Assembly (NCBI GenBank): GCA_005281725.1
Contig: SSBO01000008.1
Location: 124,001 to 188,000 of the forward strand
Direction of reading: 5' to 3'
DNA from: Wuchereria bancrofti
Lineage: Eukaryota; Nematoda; Chromadorea; Rhabditida; Onchocercidae
DNA: 64,000 bases
Shown piece after piece: positions 10,886 through 25,211 of the stretch; positions within the stretch are counted from its first letter, which is position 1; every line of letters starts with the position of its first letter. The position numbers were made by a program, and so were the translations under genes. Below the pieces are notes generated by a model. It did not search any database. It had not been told where the DNA came from and saw only the letters and a program-made list of their open reading frames with translations.

Positions 10886-12766
10886 ATAAATAATCCAATT
10901 AAAAGTGAAAGAAATGAAAAATAGAAAATATTTGCAAAATAAAAAATCTCATGTTTCTTAATAATGATTTGTGAAATTTAATAAAATCTGAATGAATTCA
11001 AAATCATAAAAGATAGAAAAAAAAACGATGCAAATAAAACCAAAATTGAAACCTACCTAATTCATGCGGTAATTCATGACATATAACAGCGATACTTGTT
11101 GCTACTCCAACTTGGTTTGAGATAGCAAAACTTGCACCAACAGCGATGCCATCGATGAAATTATGAATCGCATCACCAAAAATGATCACAAATGCGGCAC
11201 TTTTAAGGCCACACATTACAACTGGTTCGTCAGCAATGCCAGTAATAGCACCGTGATGACCACAACTGCTATTAGTACTTCTCTCGTTTCCACTTTAATG
11301 CTTATGGTTTAATTCTTTTTCTTTATTTCTCATAAGAATGTTTTAATATTAAGAAAACAAAAATTAAATTAAACAAAATGTTGTTTTGAAATTGATTCCT
11401 CTGTATCATTTAAATGTGAATTGTGATGAATGAGATTAGAAATTTGATATTTTGATAACAAAGAATTATCTTTCTGTTACTACTACAATCTTGTGTAAAA
11501 TTTGAGGAAGATGATTGATAACAATGCGACTGATTATGTTCAATTAATGCAACCAATGCAATTCAAATAATATTCGTTTTGTAATGAGTTTGATATTTGT
11601 TAATTGTGATAAGTAATAATTTCTTTTAACTTACGTTTTACAATCGGACCAAGCATCTTGTGGTGTCGAAGAGATCTTTCTAATTTTTGTTGTCTGCTGA
11701 AATTACTCCATACAATTTATTGTGATTTTATAATTTCTATTTTAACATTTGTAATTTTACTTTAATTTGCTTACATTTTTTTTCTTCCAGAGAGGTAAAG
11801 CACTGACGAATTCTAGTATATACAGAATGTAAACAGCTCCAATTACAGCTGTCATTTTAAGCAACATTGAATGATCATCGGAGATGAATATTTCATTTTC
11901 AGTTTTCTATAAATACTGCGAGACATTGATTATGATATGCAATATTGAAAGAGAGCAATGATTATCATTAAAATAAAAGTTTATCAAAGAAGTAAAAACA
12001 TTTTGACAAATCTTGACTAATAACATTGATAAGAATTCAATATGTAACCTTGTGACCCTGATGATGATGATCCGAATGATTGTGCCCTGTTTCAGAATTA
12101 TTGTGATCATGACGATGCTGATGACCATGATCACGGTGTGAATGATCATGTGCTCCAACCACCTTAACTTTTTAAAGTTGGACATTAGCAACTTTTTCAC
12201 ACTCATCATTTTGCAATTGTATAATTAATAAAAATGCTATCTAAATAACAAATTGCTAAGACTTTTAATCGTCCAAAGAAAATTTCTGTATAAATCATAA
12301 ACTATTTTTAAAAAATTATGAAATATTTGTGTAGCCAGAAATTGATCTTTATTTCATCAGCTATTGGTATTATTGGTGGAATAGCAACAAATACCTGTGG
12401 CAAAATATGAAGTAAAGCATCTGAACTCATCGATGAAGCAGCTAAAGCAATAAATATTTGCATCCATCTATTTCGCCATTTACCTTTGATGAGAGGTATG
12501 AATATAAGGCCAGTTAGAGACAACAACGATATTACAGTAATCGATGTAAAACCATAGAAAACGGCTGAAATTTAGAGATTTTTTTTAATTAAAAGTAAAA
12601 TTTCTAAACGTTCTTTTAAAAATATGAAAATAAAAACATACATTCAGGCTTGAAAAGACTTCCACTGTCCATAATTGTTGAAAATAATTCAACAGCGTAG
12701 TATGCGTAGTTTAGATGGAATGAATAGCAGAAAAAGAAAAACTCTTTCGTAAATCTTTGATGAAAC
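10307..12766 (-). CDS. LIV-1 subfamily ZIP (SLC39) zinc transporter, copy B, with short His-rich loop
   Basis: Tandem paralogue of copy A with the same exon plan on the minus strand: 12642-12766, 12395-12564, 12049-12162, 11775-11906, 11635-11696, 11057-11292, 10674-10861 and 10307-10447. The TM1-TM2 exon matches copy A except near its end ([17 protein letters not shown]). The variable loop exon is only 38 codons, moderately His-rich (about a dozen His). The TM4 motif HNFIDG and the TM5 motif [10 protein letters not shown] are intact, so transport function is plausible. Exon 11057-11292 has lost one A in its upstream AAAAG run relative to copy A, so it must start at the TAAAG acceptor (11293-11294); splicing at the next AG upstream would give an early stop. 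The donor at 11056 is GTAGGT. The first exon is open to the acceptor at 12767-12768, but the start codon is not found. The order of exons and joins is well supported; the 5' end is not. Confidence 0.83.
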
Positions 12767-15700
12767 CTAAAATTTCAAATAATTAATAGCAATTTAGGCC
12801 TAATAATACAGATCGAAATGGTATCATAGGCAGGACAACATGTACAATGACATTTGTTGTGTTAGGCATGCACAGACATTTTGTTTGATAACATTTTCTA
12901 TGAATTCATCGAGATGATATCGATTGGGAAACATTAGGTGAATAAACGAACATTAAGATTTACTATCTTATGAAATGAAATTTTAACTTTTACATACTCT
13001 TTAATATTCTTTAATTTTCTTTTTCTTTAAAAAGATGGCAAAAGTTATTATGAAAAGTTTCTCGATTGTTATATTAAATAATATGTGAAAAATAACAAAA
13101 ATAACAATGCGTTAACATAAGTTTAACTTTTGTCAGTAAAAAATATAACTGTAATAAATAATTTCATTAAATATAAGCCTAGCTTTCTGCTAATTCCTAA
13201 ACGTTGAATGTTCTCGTTTTTTTTTTCTTTTTTAGAAAACAATTTTACATATTTAATAACGAAGGAATCATTTTTGTTATATAATTATTTCCTTTGAAAA
13301 CTATATAAGTTATCAATTTAGATTTAAATGCCATCCTTTTAAATAATAAAACAAATTAATGATACAATTATATTAACTGATAAAATCTCTTTAATATTAT
13401 GTCTCATTGTAGCAGCAATATTATTAGTACAATAACAATAAGTATTACATTAGCAGCTTCTAATTTAAATCATCTTTCCATACTTGTTTGCTGTATTTCT
13501 ATTGCTAAAACAAGTTTGAACAGAAAATTCCTGTTTCATTCTTTTTTTATAAGAAATAAGAAATGAGAGAGGGAGACAGGAGAAAGAGAGAAGGATAATA
13601 ATAGGGAAAAAATGATTTAGAAAGTAATCAAAAGAAAAAGAAAGTAAGTGCAGGAAGAATAAGAATAATTGCTTATTTATTTGGTTTGGTGATGGAATTA
13701 TTGTTTTAAAGAATAATATTAAATTCCACATTAACAATGTCCGATACAATAAAATGTAAGAAATTGATGAAAAAAAGCGAATACTTACCCTTTTAGTTAA
13801 CTATTTTGTTGTTAAACATAAATTTTTTTTTCGAAAGCAATTTGATATTTTGTTTATTTACAAATAGTTACAACAATTGAATGGATTGACACTTTCGTTA
13901 TAAATAATAATATTTACTTGTTTACTGCAAAGAAAATTATTTTTCAAAAATTAATTTTTAAAATCAATTGTAATACGAGTTTTTAACGTTTATACATACC
14001 TGAAAATAATTAGGATTTAAGTAATCTTAACAATATTCAAATTAGCAGAATATTAATTAATCATCAAATGGATAAATGAATGAATTCATTGGAATATAAA
14101 ATTAAAAAGGAGAATTTCGTGTTTTTCTAGTAGAAATGACCGATTTAAAAACTATTTAATCATTTACAACAACGAATATTTTCTTCCATCAGCATAAAAG
14201 TATCATTTTCATGAGTAAAAATTAATATAATCAGTTAATAGGTTCAATCAATTAATGAGAGTAATTTTTTCAACTTAAATGAGATTAAAAAATTTGTCGC
14301 ATTATTATCAAATAACAGTAATAAATTATCAATTAAATGTACAAAATAATTTTTTTCGTAAAATTACTTCAAGAATATGAACAAATGAAAAGTTAGTATC
14401 ATAAAGAAAATCACTGAAATGAAGAAAGTGATAATAAAATTAGCGTTACAAATGCCAGCAATCGATTTGTTTTAAAGTATATTATGTTGACAAATAATTT
14501 ACATTTGTATTCATTATGATAGTGGTCCGAAGTAACATTGATAATTGATTCGATATTCATCTCATAATACTAGCAATTAACTGATAGCTGATTCATCTGT
14601 GCTGATAATTTTATCAATGAAAGAATTTTTCTTTTTCCGTCATCTTTTATGTTATCATTTTTTTGTGTTGTGTGAATGTAACAACAATAAATCAACAAAA
14701 TTTATCTCTTCTGAGTGAATGCAAATAGACATAAGGCATTTTCATAAAAAAAATATCTTGAAATTTCTAAAAAAAAAAAAAACTATTTGAAAAAACAAGA
14801 AATTTTGCAGAACGAAATCAGTGACAATATCAATTTGCATAAATGTTTATCACGTTTAATATATAATGCATAAAAGTTGGTCATTTCTAATAAATCCTTT
14901 TTTTGCAATAGGAAAAAAGTGATATTTGAATTTTTTGAAATAATTAATAGTTTATGGAAAAGTTTTTATTATAACTATTGAAGAGATGTGAGAAAAATTG
15001 GTTAAAAGGAGTGTAAAAAATTAGGAATTTCACCAAAATAATATATTGAAATGGAACAAAATAACATGACAAAAATATATGAAATTAAATATGCAAGAAC
15101 ATTTTGAAGAATTGTAAATTGAATAAATTCAAAAACTGAAAAATGAAAATATATGGGGAATTAATTTAAGAATATTCCAACATGAAAAATAAATAATAAT
15201 ATTAGGAAATTTCGTCATAAATTATTTTCAAATGTTAATTGAAAGAGAAAATTGAAAGTTGAATGCACTAAATTTGTTTGACATAAATGAATGAACGAAA
15301 ATTACTACATATGAATTTATTTAATATTTGTTTATTTTTGCTGCAAATAAATTTCTTTTAAATTTAAATATGTTAAATTAAACTTGTTTTTATCATATAA
15401 ATACAAATGCATATGTTTGTATCGTTAGAAATAAATTTTCAAATGTATTAAATCATTTAATGTGATTAGAAATATTATAGTCGTAAATAAGTGCTAATTA
15501 GAGAAAATTATTGATAAATAAATAAAAGTGACAAATTTTTAAAATTTAATCTGTTTACTTCAATATAGATATTTTGCATGTTAAGACATTGATTTAATAA
15601 AAATTTTCGTCCTTCTCTTTCTTTTGATTAGACTTTCAACCAATCACAAATGTTTCAATTTAATTCCAGTTTAATTTTGCTCCTTCTTTTTAAAATATAT

Positions 15701-18700
15701 TTTCATTTCATATTTAAATATCAGTAACAACAATAATCAATCATTTTGGATAAGATGCAATTTTTTTCTTTCACGTAGAAAAAATCAAAATTCATTGACA
15801 ATGGCATGGTAATTAATTAATTAATTAATTAATTGAGTTGGTTGGTACGATATTATTGACAGTTTTAAAAAATACAATTTATGGATAATATGAAGGCACG
15901 AGTTTTGTTAAACTTTAATATCATTCTTAAATTCTTCAAAGTATTTCAGGTATTACATACTTTTGTTATATTTCATTCCCTTTTAAAACGTCCTTTTTTT
16001 TCACTTTTCTTCTAAAAAATATCATCCTTTTATTCAATATCATCACTAAATAATTTGCATTTCTTATAAAGCATACCAAACAATTCTTTTAACAAACAAT
16101 TTTCAAATATGTCATGGTTATCTAAGAAAAACAATTAATAATTAGAAAAATAACTAGTGAAAGTATTTGATAATAATAATTGTAGCAATGATAATAATTA
16201 TAGTAATAGTAATAAAATTTTTAAATTTTTATTTATAGATATTTGTATAGGAGATAAGTTCAAAAATTTAGAATAATTTAAATTGTTTATATCACCATAG
16301 TAAATTACTATTGCAAACAGTATGGTAATAAAATGATTTATGCCTGAAATTCAACTTATTATCTATTAATCTAATTATTGAATGAAAATAAAAAGTAAAT
16401 TTCTGCATGAGAAAAATTGATGACAACAAAGTTAGGACAAAAAATTTGTTTCAAAATAAATGGGACAAATCTGAAGGCCTGATAATTTATAACAATGCTT
16501 TATATAATAGGCATTGTTACCTGTGGTTTTTTTCTCTACCATTCCTCGATGAAAGAGGCTAAAGTACAATTAACAATCTCTGTTATTCAATTTATTTTTA
16601 CCTCCTATACAAATATTAATAGATTTGATAATATGAAAAAGATATGTATGTTTAAGCTCAGATTGACATTGTAGGCATTGCACACAAATGACAATAGGCA
16701 TTGACACACAAATGACAATACAATTGACAATTGATAGTTTGTAGGCTTTTAGGTATTGCTATTTGTGCTACACACACAAATGACAATAGGCACTGATGCA
16801 TATGACAATAGGCATTGACAATTGATGATCTGTAAGCTTTTAGGCTAGCTTTTGTTCTCTAATACGTTTTAGTTGGTAGGTTTTGTTATAAACCTAAATT
16901 TTAATCCATCAATTTTTTTTCATTAAGTTTTTCATTTTTATCTAAATATTACTCCGAATAGAGATATAGAAACAGGCCTTTTTGCTTGGAGCTAACACAT
17001 TATAGGTCTTTTTTGGAAAAGAAAAGGAGAGAGAGAGAGAGAGAAAAAACAAGGAATTATAATGTTTTATTTTCTATGAAAAGCTTTTTAGCATTTACGA
17101 TTTTGTTTGAATAGTATTGAATTATTACATCTCTAATAAAAAAGAGAGAGAGAGAGAAAAGCTCGTATAGTTTCTTTTTCTCTGATTATGCAAAACAAAC
17201 TACAAAAAAAACAATTTTTTTCTCTTGAAAGGTTAAAAATCATTCGTGAAATTGTGGGATTTTTTTTTAGCTTTCTTGAAAAAAAATTAACAATATTCGT
17301 TAGTATAATTAAATACCAATTTAAAAAAGAAAATTTTCTTTCAATTTTTTAAAGTTTATTTTTATATTGTGAGCTAAAGTTACTTTTCAGTTTAGGTCAC
17401 TTTTTAGTTATTTAAAGATACTTTTTAAAAATTTTAACTATAACAAATAATTGAGAATAATTTTTCCTAACATTTAGTAAATATTAAATTTTAATCATGT
17501 ATAATTAGTCGGTCATTAATGATACTCTCATAAATGTTAATTATTTCAAAACCTATTCTATTTTTTTTTAAAAAATATTCGTCGAACAGTTTTTTTTCTC
17601 TAGTTATTAATGTAATTCATTAATTAAGGCATTTTTTAGTGTTTTTTAAAAAAAGAAATGGTACGAAGAAAAAAGAAATTGAGAAATAATTGAAGAATAA
17701 AATAATCGTCAAATAATTTTCAAGTATAAATGGTATCAAAAAATTACCATAAATCATTTTTAGGTCGAATTTTGAATTTATTAGTTAATTAATTAGTGGA
17801 TTAATTATCAATAAAGTGCTCTATTGAGTAACGTTCAAAGGAAATTTAATAATAATAATAATAATAGCTAGATAATAGCTATACTAATAATAATAAATGT
17901 TGGAAGTCAGATTTTAAAGTAACCAAGGAAATAAAAAGCTAAATTTAAGTAATAAGATGTTTGGCAAAATTTTTACCATTTAATAAAAATGACAAACTAT
18001 AAGCTTTAGGGAAAGTTAAAATTCAATGATATCATTGGACATCATTGAATTTTATCCACTCCATGATACTAAAACTAATTAAAATCTCCCAGTGATGCTA
18101 AAACCAACTAAAAAATTAAAAAATCCAATGACACTAAAACTAATTAAAAAATAAATTGTATCCATTACACCTATTTGCATTTATTGATAAGATATGCCTA
18201 ATCTTTATTTATTACTTAATTTCATTATTTATTTTTAACATTATTAGGTATGATTTACTCACTGTTCATTGTTTTAATTGGTTATTTAAATATTATAGTA
18301 CAATTAAATTAAATTTACTCTTTTTTAATTACTCTTTAACTTCACTTTATTGTTTAAATTTTAACGAAACAAGTATTCTTTTTTACTATTAAATATCAAA
18401 CAATTTAGTTTGTTAATTAATAACGATGAGAAAATTGTTAATTAATTTATTATATTATTTCTACAGCAAATTATTTGGTAAGAAGCTTTTCAAATATTGT
18501 TTTCTGTGTGCGTAAATATTTTACTCATAAATTTTCGCTTTTTTCATTTGCTATTTTTAATATCTAACATTTTAACAGCATATTCTTTAAGCGAAAATTA
18601 ACTTCCTGTAATTAATTTAATAAACAATAAAAACGATATTTTATAAGTTTCAATTTTTGTTTTCACATGAAAATATACGTGTTTCAAAAAAGTTCAATTT

Positions 18701-19663
18701 TTAAATCTTTTTTTTTTAATAGATCGATAAGTGGATATGTAATAGTGAGAGAAAAAAGGATAAGTTGTTGTTAAATTTTCGTTTCTCTGAATTACTTCAG
18801 ATATTGCATTAAAATGAAATGATAAATAAATAAAGTCATAAAAATTTTGGGTGAGAAAAGGATCAAAGAAAAAGATCACAGGGGAAGAGATCAAAAAACA
18901 AAAAAAAAAAAGAATTGTTAAACGAAATTTCATACTTAAAGTCTGAGCAAGCGATATTAATCAAATTTTAACTTCATTAATTTTAGATGCCAGTAAAAAT
19001 TGCTTTGAATTTTCTTTTTGTTCAGAAAAATTTTGATTGCTTAAAAGTAATTACTATTAGATAGATATAGAAACAAGATATCTAGATGCCATTTTATAAC
19101 CATTAATTGCATGAAGTATTAATTAATTTAATTAAGCTTAATTAAGCAATGAATTCGTTTCGTATTTCAATATTCATATCTTCATTATACATTCATTTTA
19201 TTTAATCGAAAAGTTACCAAAAATTAAACAAAGAGCTATTTTATAATTGTTTTTGCTTTTAAAACTTATTTAATTTCTCATACTTATATAAAATTTATCC
19301 ATAATTTCATTTGAAACTTTTAACAAACTAATTTTTTTCATAACAGTCAAAGTTTTATACCTTCATCTGCTGCCATTGTATCAAATAAATCTTTTTCTTT
19401 CTTCCTTTTTGTTTCCTTGTTTGTATATTTTGTTTTTTTATTTTGTTTGTTTGTTGTGCTAACAAATACAAATTTTGTTTGCACTGATTTAAATAGCAAA
19501 TAAATAATGAGAAAATGAAAAAAATTAGCTTTCATTTGTATATATTCTATTCGTTTTTTTCCACTTATCATATATTCCATTAATTGATAGAAATGTAATT
19601 CAAATTTTTGTATGAAAAGTCATTTTTTTAAATTCAATAATGCAATTTTCATTTCGGTATTTA
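12767..19663. other. Long AT-rich region with no gene seen
   Basis: No exon chain could be assembled on either strand. The hydrophobic frames here (for example 18156-18392 and 18694-18933) come from poly-A/T composition. Simple sequence includes a (TAAT)n tract at about 15809-15834, (GA)n at about 17029-17044 and 17143-17157, and the repeats at 16660-16830. Regulatory DNA of ZIP copy B should lie in the first kilobase or so. Confidence 0.55.
16660..16830. repeat. Tandem degenerate repeats around ACACAAATGACAATAGGCATTG
   Basis: Four or five partial units of CACAAATGACAATAGGCAY-like sequence alternate with GACAATTGATRRTYTGTARGC-like sequence, giving two larger units that end in CTTTTAGG. The region is not coding. 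Confidence 0.6.
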
Positions 19664-22600
19664 CTACTGATCAAGTAGTGGAATTTGAATAATTTGTTTG
19701 GGTCCAGTTTGGCCAACATAAACGATACCATCATCCGAAATTGCTAAACTGTGAGCATTTTCGATTCCCTAAAATAAAAATTGAATAATGCTAAAAAATT
19801 TTGTAAAAATATAAGCAAAACCAGTTGCTCCTCTTTTTTTTCGACTATATTTTAAATTTTGATTTTATTTTAAAAATTACCCTCACAAATGTTCTCGTTT
19901 TTCCATTATTCATATCCATTACAAATAGCTGTGGCTCAATGCCTTCACCATCTGATTCGGTAACACCCACCAAATAGTGTTCTACAATAATAAAAAATTT
20001 ATTAAATCTCAAAATTTTAGTTACTTAGAGGTTAATATTTCAATTTATAATATAATAAAAGTTAAAAAATCACATTATGTAATATTTTTAATATTTTCTT
20101 TTAATATAACATTATTTCTTTAAACAATTATTTCCCATTTCCAGTACACCACTTTTTAACCCATATATTTTTATTTTCCATTTCCAGCCAATATTACTGT
20201 TGAATCATAATTTTTAAATAGTGCTATTCTATTTCAAAGGTATTTTTTGAGTAATATATTTCTAAATAATACTATCCTGCTTCTAATACATTACTTTATA
20301 GTACTGTCGTACTATAACAATCAACAAAATTTATCAATACTTTCTTTTTTTTGAAATTTTTCGAGATTGTTTTTTTTTTAATCTTATGAATTGATAACTT
20401 CCAAGGAAGAGAGGGAGGCATTAAATGGTGAAAAGAAAGGGGAAAATGTCTTACTTTTTTCACGAATTGCATAAATTCGACCAACACCATCCGCTTTAGT
20501 GATTAGCATTCCAACTGGTAAAGCTCGTTGATCATCGGCGATACCAGCACTGAAACACTGGATTCGTTCATTTTCACGATCCGCTACGCAAATCAAATTT
20601 AAATCCTCGATGAGAGCTATCGAATGGGGTATCGAGAATTGACTATTGGCTGCTTCACCTAATCCTGAAATTATTAACGCTAAATATTTAAAACAAAATT
20701 TTAATTTCTTTCCTCACCGTTTGTCTTTATCCATTGCTCATTTTTAACCATTCATTGTATTTACATTTAAAACTTATTTTAAAAAAATGACAAAAAACAA
20801 ATAGCAGTACAAAATTGAAATTTAAATAATACTTTAAGTGCTTATTGATTGCATTATTTAAACTATTTGTTGTCAAAATATGGCATTCGTATAGTTAAAA
20901 TGATTGATTCTATGATTTTAAACAACAAAAGCGAAAAAGAGGAGGAAATGAATGATTTTCCAATTCCTCAAAAATTTTTTTCATTTTTTTCTTCGTTTGC
21001 AAATTTCTTTTGTATAATACACATACAAGTATGACATTAGGAAGAAAAACGAAAATTTATTTCACTCGAAAAAACTCATCAATTATGATTAATCTTCTGG
21101 ATCAAAAAAAGAAAAAATAGATACCACCATTTCATTTCTCATTTTTTTTCTAAAATTTCTTTTCATTTTTATTTTCTTCTTTCTATTTTTAAAAGTTTTT
21201 TTAATGATTTTTATTCAAATATTTCACTAAATTCATTGTTATAACTAATCAATTATATTATATTTTATACACTGAAGTATAACATCTATTATAGAAATAT
21301 TATAATCGTATCAATATTGAAAATTGTATAACCGATATGAAAACAATAATTACATTTTATTTGATAATCGTAAAATCTTAATGAGTTTCATTACAAGCAG
21401 TTAATGACTATTATTAACTGAAGGATAATAATTAGAAATTAATACATTTTGTTTTGTATTTTGTCCATCCTATGATTTATCATAAAGTTTTACTTATTTG
21501 TAGTAGCAAGGAGTAAAAATTACCTTTACTGTTTAAAGTAAATAACTGAAATAGTAGAGCTTGGATAAATTAAGCAAAAAATTTGTTTTCAAGAGAAAAA
21601 ATTTTATGTTTTGGTTATTTCCATAATTTCTAACGCTTATCTATGATAAAAAGATAACATTGATAAAATTAAAATATTTTTTTTTTCGTTAAAATATATC
21701 AACTAGCATGCATGCACTAGTAAATAAAATAATTGTCAACAATCATCAGCAATAATTTTTTCATAAATTCCATATTAATTTGATAATCTTGAAAATTGAT
21801 ATTTCTTTTTTTCTTTTTTTTAAATCTAATTTTTTGTGATAAAATTTATTTGTCATATATATATGGATATATGTTTCATAAATGATTTCATAATAATAAA
21901 TTTCTCTTATTAAAATTGAGTTGTGTGTGTGTGCGTCATAAATCTACTAAAATTAGAAAGTTTAATTAATTGCGCCAATTAAATTATTGACGAGTTTACC
22001 AACATTCCAATGAATTTCAAATTGTTTACTTCAGTGTAAAGAAACAAACCATTTGAATGACCAAATTCTGCTAACAGCTTGCCATTTTCATCAAATTTCA
22101 TGATTCGATTGTTACAGTAACCATCAGCCACAAAGAAATGTCCATTGTGTGCTATTGCAATATCAGTTGGCTTACAAAAATGCTTCTTATCAGAGCCTGG
22201 TTTCAAATGTTCACCCAATTTCATCAATAATTTGAAATTCTTGTCATATTTGAATATCTAAAAAGACCACATTTCTTTCATAATTAACTAAAATTGAAAA
22301 TTTGAAACAATTCATATTTGAACAAGCGTTAAACTCAGTATCAAAATTGTTTTCTTTCAATGATTTACAATAACATTTCTTTATTAAATAAATTAATACA
22401 TTACAATAGAAAAAAAAAAAAGGAAACCGGAATGATTGTTAAACTAGAAATGATAAATTAGCTTTAAAAAAGAATAAAAAAAAACTGAAATTTCTTGTAA
22501 AAATTTAACAATTGGAATTAATCTTACTTGATGTAATCCAACATCCGTCACCCAAATATTATCATTGCTATCCACCGTTAACCCATGTGGCATGTAAAAG

Positions 22601-24998
22601 ATACCTTCACCAAATTCCTTTGCAACTGTACCAGAATTTGGATCAATCATATAAATAGTTGCATTTTTTATTGGACCGAAACTTGCATTGAATTTATTGT
22701 ATTTATCAAATGACCTAAAATTTATTTTATGCAAAATTGTCAGAAAGATCTATTATTATCACTGAAGTTGTATTTTACCACCTTAACAATGATTAATTAT
22801 CATTCAAAAAAAAATCACTGTTCATCGTAAAGCATAATATACTACCACGATTCATTTCTTTACATTATTTAATTACGGAACTGTAATTTCAAAAAGTTTA
22901 GATAATCTTAAAGCGATAAAATTTCTAATTTTGGTGTAATTATAATTCATTAACAGAAAAATTAATAGTAACATAAGGTAAATTATTTACTCAGAAATAT
23001 AATCTTTTAATTTTTCTAATTTTATCATTCTTGTTTTTAGAAGAATTAGTTTAGGTATACAATCAAGAAATCATATTGATGGTTTTTATTTGAAGGAATT
23101 AGCTACATTTTGATTAAGCAAATAAGCTAAATGAATTGTTAGAAATATTGTGTATCAATTATAATACTTTAAAAACTTAAAAAAAACAAACTTTAAATGA
23201 GAAAAATTTCTCCCTAAAATTCACAAATCCCTGTGATCGTTCACTGAAGCATTTTCATCTGCCATTTTAAAGGAACCAGTTAATTGATTGAAAAAACCGC
23301 CCCTTACGGAAGAGTCTTTCTCGAGTTTACTCTAATGAATGATCTTATTTTAGCGAATCATTTGCTTATCCCATGGATAATTTCAGTTAGAATCAACGAA
23401 TGATAACATTTTCTTATCGACTCAATAATAATAAAAGAAAAAAAAAATATTAACACTCAGCTATTTCATATTGCGATCAAAATGTTGTTATCACCAAGCT
23501 AAATCACTGATATTTTCTTTGCTTTTAATTTTAAAATGTTTTATTTATAAAACGATAAAAAATAATTGTCACAATTCTAAAAAGTGTTTCTCCAAATGAT
23601 AATTTAAATTTAATATATAAGAAAGAAAAAAAGCACAAATTTCAAATAAAACCTCCAAAAATTTACAGAATCAAATAACAAAAATTTTGGATTTTTTGTC
23701 AACCATAAAATTAAAATTGTTTCAATTTTTTTTTTTAAAGAAAAGTTGAAGGAATTTTGATTGCATAAAATGATGAAAATTTTTTTACATAAATTTGAAT
23801 TATATACTTATCAAATAATATATATATATATTTGCACTAATGTTTCCCTCCGATGTTAATCAATTATGTTTCCACTCGAATAGGTATAACGATGTAATTA
23901 AAGAATTAATTTGGAATAAATATTAGTAATGCCTAATTAAGATTAATGTTAAAATATCATTTAGTTCATTCAAATGTTTATTTATAGTATTTACGAAATG
24001 TGAATACTATTCATGTGATTTAAAATGTTTTGTATAATATTTGTGAAAAATTTAATCATTATCTGATGTTATCAGAACTTCATTGATAATTTTTGTAAAT
24101 AAAAATATTACTCAAAGATTTTGTAAAATCAATTAATTGACATTTAGATGAAAGAATAATTTGTCAAAATTCTTCTTGCAACATTTTTAGATTTTTAGTG
24201 ATTTGGAAATAATTTTTGTTATTAAAATTTTTCTTTTTTTTCAGAATAAATAAAAAAATTTGTCATACCACTGATTCCATGTTCGATCAGCTCTGTGAAA
24301 AGCTAAAAGGTATCCATGCGAATTAATTCCAAGTCCTGTCACTTGCCCAATTGGTCTTGAGATTGGTAAAATATAAGCCTGAATTTTTTATTAAAAAATA
24401 AGAGAAATATATTTATCCAAAAACTAAAAGCAAAAAAAGAAAAAAAAGACGAAGGTAATACGAAACAAAAATATATTTGATCAGAGATTTGCTAGGACTA
24501 GAATTCCAGTAGTTATGAAAAATAAATAAATTTTTAAAATTAAGGAAAAACTTAGTAGGTACTGTTATTTTATGATAAAATGACTAATTTACTAAGAGAA
24601 AATTGGTACAAAAACGCATTAAAGGAAAAAAATTTTTTTTAGAATTAATTTTATAAAAGTTTTTTTTTTAAATTAATCAAAACAAACAATGAAAAACATT
24701 TAAGTTACATAATTAAATCATCAATTAAAACCTTGTCATTTGTATTATCCAAATCTTCATAATATCGAAATGGAGCGATATTTTGATTATCAGTGTCAGC
24801 AATGTTATCATCATCATTATCATTATCAACATCATCATTATCGTTAGCTTTGTTATTTCCACCGTAAATACTCTTATAGTTATAGTCAAAATCTAATTCT
24901 TGAATAGTCCGATCCATTGTTAATACCATGATAATTAGTAGCAGCAAAAAACTGCTATACGAATAATGATTTCGTATCGTTATCATTGTTCGAATCAT
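19664..24998 (-). CDS. pgal-1: Peptidyl-alpha-hydroxyglycine alpha-amidating lyase (PAL), stand-alone
   Basis: Second enzyme of C-terminal peptide amidation: it cleaves peptidyl-alpha-hydroxyglycine to the amidated peptide and glyoxylate in the secretory pathway. Exons: 24732-24998, 24269-24378, 22528-22714, 22050-22257, 20455-20664, 19881-19981 and 19664-19768, totalling 1188 bases (395 aa). Residues 1-30 are a hydrophobic N-terminus (SFLLLLIIMVLTM), a signal peptide or anchor. An acidic Asp/Asn linker follows, then an NHL-type beta-propeller. The zinc histidines known from rat PAL align with MPHGL, IPHSIAL and NAHSLAI; the catalytic Arg with FHRADR; the Tyr with DGYCNNRI; the second Arg with CVADRENERIQCF. 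The four disulfide cysteines are present (HFCKPTD/DGYC and ICVAD/IQCF). There is no monooxygenase (PHM) domain, so PHM must be encoded elsewhere, as in other invertebrates with separate genes. The exon 1 donor (GTTTTA) is weak. A CRE-like site lies 5' at 25212. Confidence 0.93.
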
Positions 24999-25211
24999 AA
25001 TAGCATTTCACAGGAAATAATTTTATAAATTTGTGAAAATTGAAAGAGAGAGAGTTGACTGATAGCCGTTTAAGGCTTCCCTTTAAATGTAGTTAGGGTG
25101 GCAAGTAGTAATAATAGATGAAGAACTGAGCCAAAAGATCGGTTAAGAAAAATCGATTTGCTTGGCACAGGATGTTTGTGTTTGTTGCCATTAAGCAGAG
25201 TGCTATTTTCT

